From UBA5066 sp046331465 (GTDB lineage Bacteria; Acidobacteriota; Thermoanaerobaculia; UBA5066), in assembly GCA_046331465.1 (NCBI GenBank), contig JAXLQV010000002.1:868001-932000 (forward strand): a stretch of DNA of 64,000 nucleotides, given 5' to 3'. Positions within the stretch are counted from its first letter, which is position 1. Each line of letters begins with the position of its first letter. Positions 16,769-24,961 of this stretch are shown in pieces. Under the pieces are notes generated by a model that did not search any database, was not told the DNA's origin, and saw only the letters and a program-made list of their open reading frames with translations. Position numbers and translations under genes: made by a program.

Positions 16769-18333
16769 TTGCCTCCCTGGCGCCGGCGCCAGAACCAGTA
16801 GCGGGCCCCGCCGTGGAAGAGGACTCCCGCGAACGTCCCGAGGAGGAGGATCGCGCCGAGTCCGTCGAGCCAGCGGCTCCGGTCACGCCCCGGCATGTAG
16901 AAGCCGCCCACCGAGGCGAGCCGCCCCCCTGTGCGCGTGTGGCACTCCTCGCACGAGACGGCCTTCCCCTTCGGGGCGACCATGTGGTTCACGGGCCAGT
17001 TCATCTCGGTGCTCGCGAAGCCGTAGGAGCCGCTGTAGGGGAGGCCGACCTCCTTCATCCCGGCGGCCGCCGCCTTCTGCCAGTCGAACTCCGTCCAGTA
17101 GCCGCCGTCCCCGGGGACCGAGGAGAAGAGCTTCGGCTGGATGAGGGTGAGGTTCTTCGTGTCGTAGATCTGCTTCGCGCGGTGGACCTTGACCGGGACG
17201 ATCTTCGCGTCCGGCTCGTCGTACTCGCCGAAGAGCGGGTTGAGGACGAGGGGGCGCGACGGGTCGAACTTCTCCCCGAGCAGGTAGTGCGAGGCGGTCC
17301 CGTCGAACCAGGCGTACTCGGGCTTGACGTTCTTCGCCCAGGTGAACGTCCCCTTGATCGACATGTACGCGTGGTTCCCCTGGCCGTCCTCTTCCTCGTA
17401 GGGCTTGCCGTCCTTCAGCTTCCCGGCGGTCGACCAGTCCCACGTCATCTTCGTCGCGTTCACCTTCGCGAACTCGGGGATGTGGCAGGTCTGGCAGGCG
17501 ACCTTGTAGCCGTGCTGGTTCAGGAGGTCGTCCTCGTGCGGGACCGCCCCGTGGCAGCTCTCGCAGGCCACGCGGTTGCGGTTCATCGAAGAGAGCGAGT
17601 AGGCCTTCCCGAGCATCTGGTGCTTCACGGCCCTGTGGCAGTCGACGCAAGACATGTCGGCGCCGTCGGTCCCCATGTGGACGTCGACGTCGCGCGTCGT
17701 GTCGAACATCGCCGTCTCGAGGTCGCCGTGCTTCACGTTGTTGCCGCCGCCGCCGAGGAAGTGGCAGGTGCCGCAGTTCGCTCGCTGCGGCCGGCCGACC
17801 TTCTGCGCCACGAGCGCCAGGTCGAGGCCCTCCGCGGGCATCCCGGCGCCGCCGACCTTCTTCGCGTAGGTCCCTCCGTTGTCGTGGCAGGCGAGGCAGT
17901 CGACGTTCAGCGGGTCGTTGAAGTCGAACTTCGAATCGGCCCAGCCGTAGCCGGCGTGGCACTTGTCGCAGCTCTGCTGGCTCCCGGCGACGCCGATGCA
18001 GAAGTTGTTCAGGACGTTCTTCTTGCCGATCGCCCGGATCCCCTTCCCCTCGACGTATTCGAGCCGCTCCCAGTTCCAGTGAGAGGAGGCCATCACCTCG
18101 GACGCGCGCCCGTTGTGGCAGGAGACGCACGCGGCCGTGACCTGCTGCGGCTTCGCGAAGGGGCCCTTCAGCTGGGTGAAGAGAGCGTGGTCGACCGACG
18201 GCTTCGTCTTCTGGCGATACGTCTGCCGCAGGGCCTCGATCGGCTTCGGGCCGGCGTCGGAACGCCGGACCGCCGACACCACGAGGCTCGCGACGACCGC
18301 GAGTCCGACGAGGGCGAGGAGGATCTTCTTCAT
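16765..18333 (-). CDS. Octaheme tetrathionate reductase-like c-type cytochrome
   Basis: 522 residues with an N-terminal export signal/anchor, eight CxxCH motifs (starting near residues 69, 122, 146, 187, 229, 257, 280 and 461) and a C-terminal transmembrane helix (about 490-508). Eight hemes and the long insertion before the last one match the octaheme tetrathionate reductase (OTR) family, which can reduce tetrathionate, nitrite or hydroxylamine in vitro. The anchor and the adjacent cytochrome b suggest quinol-driven respiration. Clustering with YeeE/YedE transporters favours a sulfur substrate, but this is inference. Confidence 0.9.
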   Translation of the reverse strand: MKKILLALVGLAVVASLVVSAVRRSDAGPKPIEALRQTYRQKTKPSVDHALFTQLKGPFAKPQQVTAACVSCHNGRASEVMASSHWNWERLEYVEGKGIRAIGKKNVLNNFCIGVAGSQQSCDKCHAGYGWADSKFDFNDPLNVDCLACHDNGGTYAKKVGGAGMPAEGLDLALVAQKVGRPQRANCGTCHFLGGGGNNVKHGDLETAMFDTTRDVDVHMGTDGADMSCVDCHRAVKHQMLGKAYSLSSMNRNRVACESCHGAVPHEDDLLNQHGYKVACQTCHIPEFAKVNATKMTWDWSTAGKLKDGKPYEEEDGQGNHAYMSIKGTFTWAKNVKPEYAWFDGTASHYLLGEKFDPSRPLVLNPLFGEYDEPDAKIVPVKVHRAKQIYDTKNLTLIQPKLFSSVPGDGGYWTEFDWQKAAAAGMKEVGLPYSGSYGFASTEMNWPVNHMVAPKGKAVSCEECHTRTGGRLASVGGFYMPGRDRSRWLDGLGAILLLGTFAGVLFHGGARYWFWRRRQGGK

Positions 18334-18370
18334 TCCGCTCCGTCCGGGACGGCGCGTCTCCGGCCGTCCC

Positions 18371-18392
18371 CCGCGGCCCGGGTGGGCCGCGG
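18371..18392 (-). terminator. Hairpin in the selD to octaheme cytochrome gap
   Basis: CCGCGGCCC (18371-18379) pairs with GGGCCGCGG (18384-18392), a perfect 9-base-pair stem. In the 281-base gap 18334-18614 it is the best candidate for ending the selD transcript, though it could equally be part of the cytochrome leader. No other gene is seen in the gap. Confidence 0.4.
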
Positions 18393-18557
18393 CCGCCCCC
18401 TTTCAAGAACGGAGCCAGCTCCGGGGAGCGGGCGGCGAAGGCATCGGAGCGGAGCCCGGGGGACGAGCGAAAGCCGCAGCCGGCACGGCTGCGGGCCTCG
18501 GGGCCCCGACGGCGGTGCCGCGCGGTTGCGGGGTCTCCCGGCCCGGCGACGAGCAGG

Positions 18558-18569
18558 GTGTTGCAACAC
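18558..18569. promoter_or_regulatory. Palindrome GTGTTGCAACAC upstream of the octaheme cytochrome operon
   Basis: A perfect 12-base palindrome, 225 bases upstream of the octaheme cytochrome start and 45 bases past the selD stop. A second GTGCAACG half-site lies at 18581. It is a possible operator; the regulator is unknown. Confidence 0.35.
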
Positions 18570-18614
18570 TCCGCGCGGCCGTGCAACGAATCGACCGGCC
18601 CGCGGAGGGGCGTC

Positions 18615-19664
18615 TCAGGCGATCTCGATCCCGGCGCCTTCCACGACCTCTCCGACCCGCGTGCCACGGCCGCCGCCCTCTTCGAGCGCGCGGGCGAAGT
18701 CGGCCTCGCGGCCGGTCGGCACGGCGACGAGGAGCCCGCCCGAGGTCTGTGGGTCGAAGAGGAGCATCGACTCGCCGTCCGTGAGGGGGCGGGCCTGCGC
18801 GACGCGCCCGCCGAAGTGCTCGGAGTTGTTGAAGGCGCCGCCGGGGAAAACCATCTCCTGCGCGAGGCGCTGCGCGCCCGGGAGCCACGGGAGCGAAGCC
18901 CATTCGAAGCGAAAGCGAACCCGGGAGGCCTCGGCCATCTCGAGGGCGTGCCCCGCGAGGCCGAAGCCCGTCACGTCCGTCGCGGCCTTCGCGCCCGCGG
19001 CGAGGGCCGCGCGCGAGGCGGCGCGGTTCAGGGCTTTCATCGAGGCGACGGCGGCGGCGACCTCGTCGGCCGTCGCGACGCCGCGCTTGAGCGCGGTCGT
19101 GACCGTCCCCGTGCCGAGCGGCTTCGTGAGCCAGAGCGAGTCGCCCGGGCGCGCGCCCCCCTTCGTCAGGAGGCGTCCGGTCTCGCCGAAGCCGACGACG
19201 CAGAGGCCGTACTTCGGCTCCTTGTCCTGGATCGAGTGCCCGCCGGCGACGACGGCCCCGGCGGAACGGACGACCTCCGCCCCGCCGCGCAGGACCTCGG
19301 CGAGCGTCGCCGCCGAGAGCTGTGGCGGGAAGGCGACGAGGTTGAGCGCGAGGACGGGCTCGCCCCCCATCGCCCAGACGTCGCTCAGGGCGTTCGCCGC
19401 GGCGATCGCGCCGAAGTCGTACGGCTCGTCGACGACCGGCGTGAAGAAGTCGGTCGTCAGGATCAGCGCCCGCCCGCCCCCGAGGTCGAGGACGGCGGCG
19501 TCGTCCGGCTCGGAGAGGCCGACGAGGACCTCGGGGTGCGCCGAGGGGTCGAAGAGGTCACCGAGGACGCGCAGGACCTGCGCGAGCTGCCCGGGGGGCA
19601 GCTTCGACGCTCACCCCGCGCAGGAGCTGAGGCTCGTGAGCTTCCGGAAGATCTCGTCGCTCAT
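18615..19664 (-). CDS. selD: Selenide, water dikinase SelD, a selenoprotein (TGA codon 18 = Sec)
   Basis: Makes selenophosphate from selenide and ATP. The frame upstream of the obvious ORF (first internal ATG at 19370) continues through a single in-frame TGA at 19611-19613 to an ATG at 19664 with a strong AAGGAGGT site. Read through, the protein has 349 residues, the usual SelD length, and TGA falls at residue 18 in SSCAG-U-ASKLPPG, exactly where SelD has Cys or Sec; the essential Lys is K21. Downstream LTTDFFTP, ANALSDVWAMGG and GHSIQD are SelD signatures. The ATG overlaps the nrsF stop (ATGA). A standard annotation would truncate it. Confidence 0.9.
19585..19603 (-). promoter_or_regulatory. 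Candidate bacterial SECIS hairpin in selD
   Basis: On the coding strand AGCTGCCC and GGGCAGCT form a perfect 8-base-pair stem around CCC, beginning 7 bases after the TGA at 19611-19613. Distance and size suit a bacterial SelB-binding hairpin; the tight G/C loop could open to expose a guanine. Confidence 0.55.
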
Positions 19665-20389
19665 GAGTTCGCCCCACCTCCTTCCCGCGCGGCCCGGCGC
19701 GCCTCCATCCGTCCCCGTTCCCGGCGCTCGACCGCAAGGCCGAGCCCGAGGCCGACGAGCGCGAGGAGGAGTATCGCCGAGCCGTGCCAGACGAGGACGT
19801 GCTCGAGGTGGGTGATCGGGCAGTCGAGGTGGTAGACGCCCTCGGCCATGAGGCCCGCCCCCGCGCCCGCGAGAATGCCGGCGAACGCGGCGCGGAGCGG
19901 CGCGGCGCGGAGGACCAGGAACGCGGTGAGGGCGAGCGCGGTCAGGCCGATGACGCCCTGCATCCCGAGGCACGACGGGCCGAACGTGACGAGCGGGTCG
20001 GGAACCTCGACGCCCGGGCTCGCGCGCCGCACGAAGAGCGCGAGGAAGACGAAGAGCGCGACGGAGCCGGCGAGCGCGGGGAGGCCGACCGAGCGCCCCG
20101 CCCCCCGGCCGGGAGTCGACTCGGCGAGCGCGAGGATCACGAGGCCCGCCCCGGCGGCGACCTCGGCGAGGACGAAGCCCCAGACGAGGAGACCGCCGAG
20201 CCGGCCCGCGTCGGGGCGCAGCCCGCGAACGGCGACGACGAGGACGACGGCGAGAACGGCCCACGCGAGGAGGGGGAGCGCGCGCCGCCACGGCGGCGGG
20301 AGGGGCCGGACGGGCTTCAGGTCTCCGGCGACGGCGCGCCGGAGCTCCTGCGAGAGCGGGGGGACGGGGACGGTCGGGCTCGGCGTCAT
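19661..20389 (-). CDS. nrsF: NrsF/DUF1109-family anti-sigma factor
   Basis: 242 residues: a short cytoplasmic N-terminus (LSQELRRAVAGDLKPVRPLP), then six predicted membrane helices, with the family's conserved H/C/W cluster YHLDCPITHLEHVLVWHG near residues 180-200. NrsF proteins hold a partner ECF sigma factor at the membrane and release it on metal or oxidative stress. It overlaps the sigma factor stop by 4 bases and its own stop overlaps the selD start by 4 bases, so the three are translationally coupled. Confidence 0.78.
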   Translation of the reverse strand: MTPSPTVPVPPLSQELRRAVAGDLKPVRPLPPPWRRALPLLAWAVLAVVLVVAVRGLRPDAGRLGGLLVWGFVLAEVAAGAGLVILALAESTPGRGAGRSVGLPALAGSVALFVFLALFVRRASPGVEVPDPLVTFGPSCLGMQGVIGLTALALTAFLVLRAAPLRAAFAGILAGAGAGLMAEGVYHLDCPITHLEHVLVWHGSAILLLALVGLGLGLAVERRERGRMEARRAAREGGGANS

Positions 20390-20997
20390 CGGGCCGTTTC
20401 CTTTCCGAGCAGGGCCCGGAGCTGCCCCATCGCCCGGTGCGACCGGAGCTTCGCGGCCATCGTCGTGATGCCGAGCGCCGCTCCGACCTCCTGGAACGAG
20501 AGCCCCTCCACGTGGTGGAGGAGGACGGCCTCGCGCCGGTCGACGGGGAGGCTTCCGAGGGCCCTCGACACGAGGTCCCGGGTGGCGAGCGACTCGGCCT
20601 CCGCCGGCACCGGGAGCTCGGGGAGCTCGTCCGCGGGGAGCTCCTCGTGGCGGCCGCGCCGCCTGTCGGAGCGGTACGCCATCAGGAAGACGTTGTGGGC
20701 GATCGCGTAGACCCAGGCGCGGGCCGAGCGGGCAGGGTCCCAGGTGCGGCGCGCGCGGTGGACGTGGAAGAACGTCTCCTGGAGGAGGTCGTCCGCGCGG
20801 GCCGGGTTGCGGGTCAGCGAGAGGAGGTAGGCCCTCACCGGGCCCGCGAGCGCCGCGTAGAGCCTCTCGAACGCCGACTCGTCGCCGGCCTGGTAAGCGG
20901 CCATCAGCTCCGCCATCTCTTCGCGCGCGCGTTCGTCGGGCAACGGCGGGATGGTAGCCGGTCGGCCCGCCGGGCCGGAAACCCCGGCACCCTCCAC
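20386..20997 (-). CDS. ECF RNA polymerase sigma factor (SigF-like)
   Basis: 203 residues from GTG 20997, which follows the msrBA stop by one base; ATG 20916 is an alternative. Region 2 (AFERLYAALAGPVRAYLLSL, DLLQETFFHVHRAR, ARAWVYAIAHN) and region 4 (LPVDRREAVLLHHVEGLS, then QEVGAALGITTMAAKLRSHRA) are both intact. It is encoded directly before the NrsF-like anti-sigma factor. By analogy with Caulobacter SigF-NrsF it should switch on the divergent bufferin operon and its own msrBA promoter; this is inferred from context and the shared promoter motif. Confidence 0.88.
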   Translation of the reverse strand: MEGAGVSGPAGRPATIPPLPDERAREEMAELMAAYQAGDESAFERLYAALAGPVRAYLLSLTRNPARADDLLQETFFHVHRARRTWDPARSARAWVYAIAHNVFLMAYRSDRRRGRHEELPADELPELPVPAEAESLATRDLVSRALGSLPVDRREAVLLHHVEGLSFQEVGAALGITTMAAKLRSHRAMGQLRALLGKETAR

Positions 20998-20998
20998 C

Positions 20999-22120
20999 TC
21001 ACCAGGGGTTCTTCACGTGGCAGGAGGCGCCGTTCTTCGCGAGGTACTCCTGGTGGTACTCCTCCGCGGGCCAGAACGTCTTCGCGGGCTCGACGACCGT
21101 CACGATCGGCCGGTCGCCGTACGCCTTCCTCTCCGTCAGCTCCTTCCGGACGGCCTCGGCGACCTTTCTCTGCTCGTCGTTCACCGTCCAGATGCCGGAG
21201 CGGTACTGGTCGCCGACGTCGGGCCCCTGCCGGTCGAGCTGGGTCGGGTCGTGCATCGCGAAGAACGCCTCCACGAGGCGGCGGTAGCTGATCCGGTTTG
21301 CGTCGTAGGTGACCTTCACCGACTCGGCGTGGCCGGTCCCGTGCGAGCAGACGTCTCGGTACGTCGGCTTCTCGGTGTGCCCCTGCATGTAGCCGCTCAC
21401 GGCCTCGAGGACGCCCGGCCCGCGCGAGAACCAGTGCTGGACGCCCCAGAAGCAGCCGGCCGCGAAGTAGGCCGTCTCCGCCTTCACCGGGCGGCTCTCG
21501 GGCGGGACCGGGGCCCCCTTCTCGAGGAACTTCAGCGAGGCCGAGTTGAGGCAGTGCCGCTCGCCCGTCGGCTTCGGGCCGTCCGGGAAGACGTGGCCGA
21601 GGTGCGCGCCGCAGCGGGCGCACTCGATCTCGACCCGCTCCATGCCGAAGGCGCGATCGACCTCCCGCTTCACGTGCGCCGGGTCGAACTCGCGGAAGAA
21701 GCTCGGCCAGCCGGTTCCCGAGTTGAACTTGTGCTCGCTCGAGAAGAGGGGGAGGCCGCAGACGACGCAGGTGTAGACGCCGTCCTTGTGGTTGTCGAGG
21801 AGGTTCCCGCAGAACGCCGGCTCGGTCCCCGCCTTCTGCGTGATCCGGTAGGCCTCCGGGTCGAGCTTCTTCGCGAGGACGGCGACCTCCTCGCGGGAGA
21901 GCGGGGTGATGTCGTAGCCGGACTTCGAGAGGACGTGCTTCATTGCGACCACCTTTTCGGGATTCGGGGCGTCGCCGCCGGCTGGCACCGCGAGCGAGCG
22001 GGACGGGCCGCAGGAGGCGAGGCCGAGGGCGACGGCGAAGGCGCCGAGGAGGCGGCCCGGGCCGCGCATCGGGGGCGGGGGGCCGATTCGAGCTTCGGGG
22101 GAGGCGGGGGTCCCGGTCAT
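20999..22120 (-). CDS. msrBA: Bifunctional methionine sulfoxide reductase, MsrB-MsrA fusion, lipoprotein
   Basis: 373 residues from ATG 22120; ATG 22069 (MRGPGRLLG) would put the lipobox GLASC at a more usual distance and suits the mapped promoter better, but lacks a ribosome site. The MsrB domain comes first: zinc cysteines CVVC and CARC, catalytic cysteine in RHCLNSASLKF. MsrA follows, with GCFWG and the conserved GHTEKPTY and GHAESV segments. The B-A order is the reverse of the common A-B fusion. The lipobox places it in the periplasm, where it would repair oxidised methionines. It is first in the msrBA-sigma-nrsF-selD operon. Confidence 0.92.
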   Translation of the reverse strand: MTGTPASPEARIGPPPPMRGPGRLLGAFAVALGLASCGPSRSLAVPAGGDAPNPEKVVAMKHVLSKSGYDITPLSREEVAVLAKKLDPEAYRITQKAGTEPAFCGNLLDNHKDGVYTCVVCGLPLFSSEHKFNSGTGWPSFFREFDPAHVKREVDRAFGMERVEIECARCGAHLGHVFPDGPKPTGERHCLNSASLKFLEKGAPVPPESRPVKAETAYFAAGCFWGVQHWFSRGPGVLEAVSGYMQGHTEKPTYRDVCSHGTGHAESVKVTYDANRISYRRLVEAFFAMHDPTQLDRQGPDVGDQYRSGIWTVNDEQRKVAEAVRKELTERKAYGDRPIVTVVEPAKTFWPAEEYHQEYLAKNGASCHVKNPW

Positions 22121-22137
22121 CGTCTTCACGCTCCCGT

Positions 22138-22165
22138 GATGCTCGCAGGTACGTCCCGGTTTCAC
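22138..22165 (-). promoter_or_regulatory. Candidate ECF promoter of msrBA operon
   Basis: On the minus strand GTGAAACC (22165-22158) is followed after 15 bases by GCATC (22142-22138). The same pair of elements occurs upstream of bufA and of the DoxX gene. Assignment to the adjacent ECF sigma factor is inferred. Confidence 0.5.
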
Positions 22166-22205
22166 GAACGGATCGGTCGAGAACCTCCGGCCGACCCGGT
22201 CCGGG

Positions 22206-22232
22206 GTGAAACCTTTCCCGCGGGCCGGCATC
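22206..22232 (+). promoter_or_regulatory. Candidate ECF promoter of bufABC
   Basis: GTGAAACC (22206-22213), 14-base spacer, GCATC (22228-22232), giving a leader of about 80 bases to bufA. It faces away from the msrBA promoter and uses the same elements. Confidence 0.48.
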
Positions 22233-22317
22233 TCACCCGCGAAACCGACCCGGTCGCCTCGCGAGGGGTGGCCGGAAGAGAACCGGACAGGCGTCGCCTG
22301 TCGAAAGAGGAGACACG

Positions 22318-22689
22318 ATGAGGAAGAACCGTCCGTCCAACGCCTACCTGTCCGCGCTCGTCGCGGGCCTCGTCGCGGCTTCGGCCCTCGCCCCGGCCGC
22401 TCGCGCCGACGAGAAGGCCCAGGCTCCCGCCGGGACGCCCGCCGCCACGCAGAAGGACAAGAACGCCTGCGGCGGCCCGAACGGCTGTGGCGGGAAGAAG
22501 TCCGGGGAGAAGAACGCCACCCCCGCGGCGACCGACAAGCACGCCTGCAAGGGTCAGAACGCGTGCAAGGGGAAGGGAGGCTGCAAGACCGAGAAGAACG
22601 CCTGCAAGGGCCACAACGCCTGCAAGGGGATGGGCGGCTGCGCCACCGACGGGAAGGCGCATCCCCAGCCGACGCAGAAGCCGGCCTGA
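22318..22689 (+). CDS. bufA: Bufferin precursor, Cys-rich exported RiPP metallophore (BufA2-like)
   Basis: 123 residues with GAGGAG upstream of the start. A signal peptide (to about residue 31, LAPAARA) is followed by an Ala/Lys/Gly linker and eight cysteines. These fall in two copies of ACKG-x-NACKG-x-GGC plus ACGG and GCGG units. Low-complexity, Cys-rich exported peptides encoded immediately before DUF692 and DUF2063 genes are the precursors of bufferins, whose cysteines are converted to copper-binding heterocycles. The core is therefore expected to be modified by BufB-BufC before export. Confidence 0.85.
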   Translation: MRKNRPSNAYLSALVAGLVAASALAPAARADEKAQAPAGTPAATQKDKNACGGPNGCGGKKSGEKNATPAATDKHACKGQNACKGKGGCKTEKNACKGHNACKGMGGCATDGKAHPQPTQKPA

Positions 22690-22700
22690 CGGAGGGCGCG

Positions 22701-22736
22701 GGGAGGCCCCGGCGGCGCCGCCGCCCGGGGCCTCCC
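22701..22736 (+). terminator. Strong hairpin between bufA and bufB (attenuator-like)
   Basis: GGGAGGCCCCGG (22701-22712) pairs perfectly with CCGGGGCCTCCC (22725-22736), and the 12-base loop is itself self-complementary. It starts 11 bases after the bufA stop, with no T-run. It could end most transcripts or protect the 3' end, giving more precursor than enzyme. Confidence 0.6.
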
Positions 22737-22756
22737 GTGCCGACGGGAGGATGCAC

Positions 22757-23614
22757 GTGGGAAACCGCTGGGACCTGCCGCTGCTCGGCTACGGCATCGG
22801 CCTCCGCACCGTCCACTTCGCCGACGTCCTCGAGGGGCGGGCCGAGGTCGACTTCTTCGAGGCGATCACCGAGAACTTCCTCGACACGGGCGGGAGGCCG
22901 CTCCACGTCCTCGACCGGGTCGCGGAGCGGACCCCGGTCGTCCTCCACGGCGTCTCGCTGAACGTCGGCAGCGCCGACCCGCTCGACCGCGAGTACCTCC
23001 GGAAGGTGAAGGCGCTCGCCCGGCGGGTGAAGGCCCGATGGGTGACGGACCACCTCTGCTGGACGGGCGTCGCGGGGCGCAACACGCACGACCTCCTGCC
23101 GCTCCCGCGGAACGAGGAGACGCTCCGGCACGTCGCCGCGCGGCTCCGCGTCGTCCAGGACGTCCTCGAGCGCCCGATCCACCTCGAGAACCCCTCCACG
23201 TACCTCGAGCTCGCGGCGTCGACGGTCGGCGAGGCGGAGTTCCTCGCGCGCCTCGCGGAAGAGTCGGGCTGCGGGCTCCTCGTCGACGTGAACAACGTCT
23301 TCGTCTCGTCGTTCAACCACGGGTGGGACGCGGAGGCGTGGATCGACGCGGTTCCCGCGGACCGCGTCGTCCAGGTCCACCTCGCGGGGCACACGGACCT
23401 CGGCACGCACCTCCTCGACACCCATTCCGATCACGTCCGCGACGAGGTCTGGGCGCTCTACGAGCGTCTCGTGCGTCGGACGGGCCCGGTCTCCACGCTC
23501 GTCGAGTGGGACGAGGAGATCCCCGCGCTCGAGGTCGTCGCCGCCGAGGCGCACCGCGCCCGCGACGCCGCGGAGCGGGCGCTCGGCATATCGGGCGCGA
23601 GGGAGGCCGCGTGA
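22757..23614 (+). CDS. bufB: BufB/MbnB-type DUF692 multinuclear iron oxygenase
   Basis: 285 residues. GGGAGG abuts an ATG at 22751, so the GTG at 22757, six bases away, is the better start. TIM-barrel DUF692 enzymes use two or three irons to oxidise cysteines of a precursor peptide into oxazolone/thioamide or thiooxazole groups. Metal ligands expected from the family are visible: H in VVLHGVSLNVGS, TDHLCW, H/E/N in IHLENPSTY, DVNNVFVSS, VHLAGH and the late E of LVEWDEEIP. It works with BufC, whose GTG start overlaps its stop. Confidence 0.9.
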   Translation: MGNRWDLPLLGYGIGLRTVHFADVLEGRAEVDFFEAITENFLDTGGRPLHVLDRVAERTPVVLHGVSLNVGSADPLDREYLRKVKALARRVKARWVTDHLCWTGVAGRNTHDLLPLPRNEETLRHVAARLRVVQDVLERPIHLENPSTYLELAASTVGEAEFLARLAEESGCGLLVDVNNVFVSSFNHGWDAEAWIDAVPADRVVQVHLAGHTDLGTHLLDTHSDHVRDEVWALYERLVRRTGPVSTLVEWDEEIPALEVVAAEAHRARDAAERALGISGAREAA

Positions 23615-24465
23615 GCCCGGCGCCGCTTCCCCTCGCCTCGTTCCAGGAGTGGATGCAGGCGGTGATCGTCCACCCGGACGGCGCCCGCGCGGGCCTGCGG
23701 TCGGACGCCGCGCGGAGCCACGTCGACGCCGCGCGCGTCGGCGAGGTCGTCCGCGCGCGGGGCGCGCTCGACGCGACCGCGCGCCTCGGGATCTACGCGT
23801 CGATGTACCCGCTCCGGACCGTCGAGGCGCTCCGCTCGGACTACCCGGCGCTCGCGGCGCTCCTCGGCGAGCGGGGCTTCGCGCGGCTCGTCCGGGACTA
23901 CGTCGCGCAACGGCCGTCCACGAGCTACACACTCGCGCGCCTCGGCGACGCGCTCCCGGGGTTCGTAGCGGGGTGGGGCGGCCGGCGCGGACGGTCGCTC
24001 CGCGCAGGCGTCGCCCGCCTCGAGCGCGCCGCGGCGGCCGTCTTCGACGCGGAGGAGGCGCCGCGGCTCGACCCGCCGGCGGTCACGGAGGCGCTCGCGC
24101 GCGCCGGCGGCGCCGCGCGCTTCGTCGCCGCTCCCGCGTTCGCCCTCGTCCGCGTCCCGCACGGCGCGGTCGCCGTCCTCGACGCGTTCCTCGAGGGCGC
24201 TGCGATGCCGACCTCGACCGGGCGGGGGAGCGTGGATATCGTCTTCTACCGGAGGGACTTCACCGTCCTCCGGCGGACGCTCGATCCGCTCCCGGCGCGC
24301 CTTCTCGAGGCTCTCGCCGCGGAAGCTCCGCTCGACGAGGCGATCGTCGCGGCGACGCGGAAGGGGCGCCGCCCCTCGCCGGAAGAGGTCGCCGCGTGGA
24401 TCCCGGAGTGGGTCTCCCTCGGCGTCTTCTCCCGCGTCGAGGCGGCGCCCGAAGGCGAGCCCTAG
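23611..24465 (+). CDS. bufC: BufC-type DUF2063 partner protein
   Basis: 284 residues starting at a GTG that overlaps the bufB stop (GTGA). The N-terminal DUF2063 helical domain (about 8-105, with RLGIYASMYPLRTVEALRSD and the ARLGDALPGF turn) binds the leader peptide and docks it on the DUF692 enzyme in characterised MbnC/BufC relatives. The C-terminal part is less conserved. It completes a minimal bufA-bufB-bufC maturation set. The stop overlaps the convergent DoxX gene by 4 bases. Confidence 0.85.
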   Translation: MSPAPLPLASFQEWMQAVIVHPDGARAGLRSDAARSHVDAARVGEVVRARGALDATARLGIYASMYPLRTVEALRSDYPALAALLGERGFARLVRDYVAQRPSTSYTLARLGDALPGFVAGWGGRRGRSLRAGVARLERAAAAVFDAEEAPRLDPPAVTEALARAGGAARFVAAPAFALVRVPHGAVAVLDAFLEGAAMPTSTGRGSVDIVFYRRDFTVLRRTLDPLPARLLEALAAEAPLDEAIVAATRKGRRPSPEEVAAWIPEWVSLGVFSRVEAAPEGEP

Positions 24466-24941
24466 GAGCGGATCGCGCCCGGCGCTTCGGCCGCCGGGCC
24501 GAAGCGGCGGACGAGGAGCGCGTCGAGCGAGAGAGCCCCGGCCCCGAACGCCGCGAGCGACCCGAGGAGGAGCAGGTAGAGGAACTCCACGGTCGCGAAG
24601 AGGTCCGACGCGCTCGCGACGTCGGCCCGCTTCGCCGTCACGAGCGCGACGACCATCGTCGCGGCGAGCGGAACGGCGGCGACCCGCGTGAAGAGCCCCG
24701 CGAGGAGGAGCACGCCGCCGGCGAGCTCGACGCTCGCCACGAACGGCGCCTGGAGCTGCGGAGCGGGGATGCCGAGGCTCGCGAAGTAGTCGACGACGCG
24801 TGGCAGGTCGTGGAGCTTCCCCCATCCCGACTGGACGAAGACGACGCCGAGCGCGAGGCGCGCGGCGGCGAGGGGGAGCCACGAGAGCGTCGCGGCGGCG
24901 CGGAGGACGAACGAGCGGGCGGCGAGGACGGTGCGGATCAT
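24462..24941 (-). CDS. DoxX-family membrane protein (BufD-like)
   Basis: 159 residues, four predicted membrane helices, with the DoxX features RLALGVVFVQSGWGKL and SVELAGGVLLLAGLFTR. DoxX genes frequently close bufferin and gig-type operons, where they are thought to act in quinone-linked redox or export, but here the gene is on the opposite strand, tail to tail with bufC. Its own upstream region has the same candidate ECF promoter as bufA and msrBA, so it appears to remain in the regulon. Confidence 0.83.
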   Translation of the reverse strand: MIRTVLAARSFVLRAAATLSWLPLAAARLALGVVFVQSGWGKLHDLPRVVDYFASLGIPAPQLQAPFVASVELAGGVLLLAGLFTRVAAVPLAATMVVALVTAKRADVASASDLFATVEFLYLLLLGSLAAFGAGALSLDALLVRRFGPAAEAPGAIRS

Positions 24942-24961
24942 CGGATCTCCTTCGGCGATCC

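Noticed and set aside
19611..20291. Separate 226-codon gene ending in KLTSLSSCAG
   Set aside because: Its upstream part is a shadow of nrsF; the final 17 codons are the true N-terminus of SelD before the Sec codon.
22751..22753. ATG at 22751 as bufB start
   Set aside because: The Shine-Dalgarno GGGAGG directly abuts this ATG, leaving no spacer; GTG 22757 has a six-base spacer. The difference is two residues and remains uncertain.
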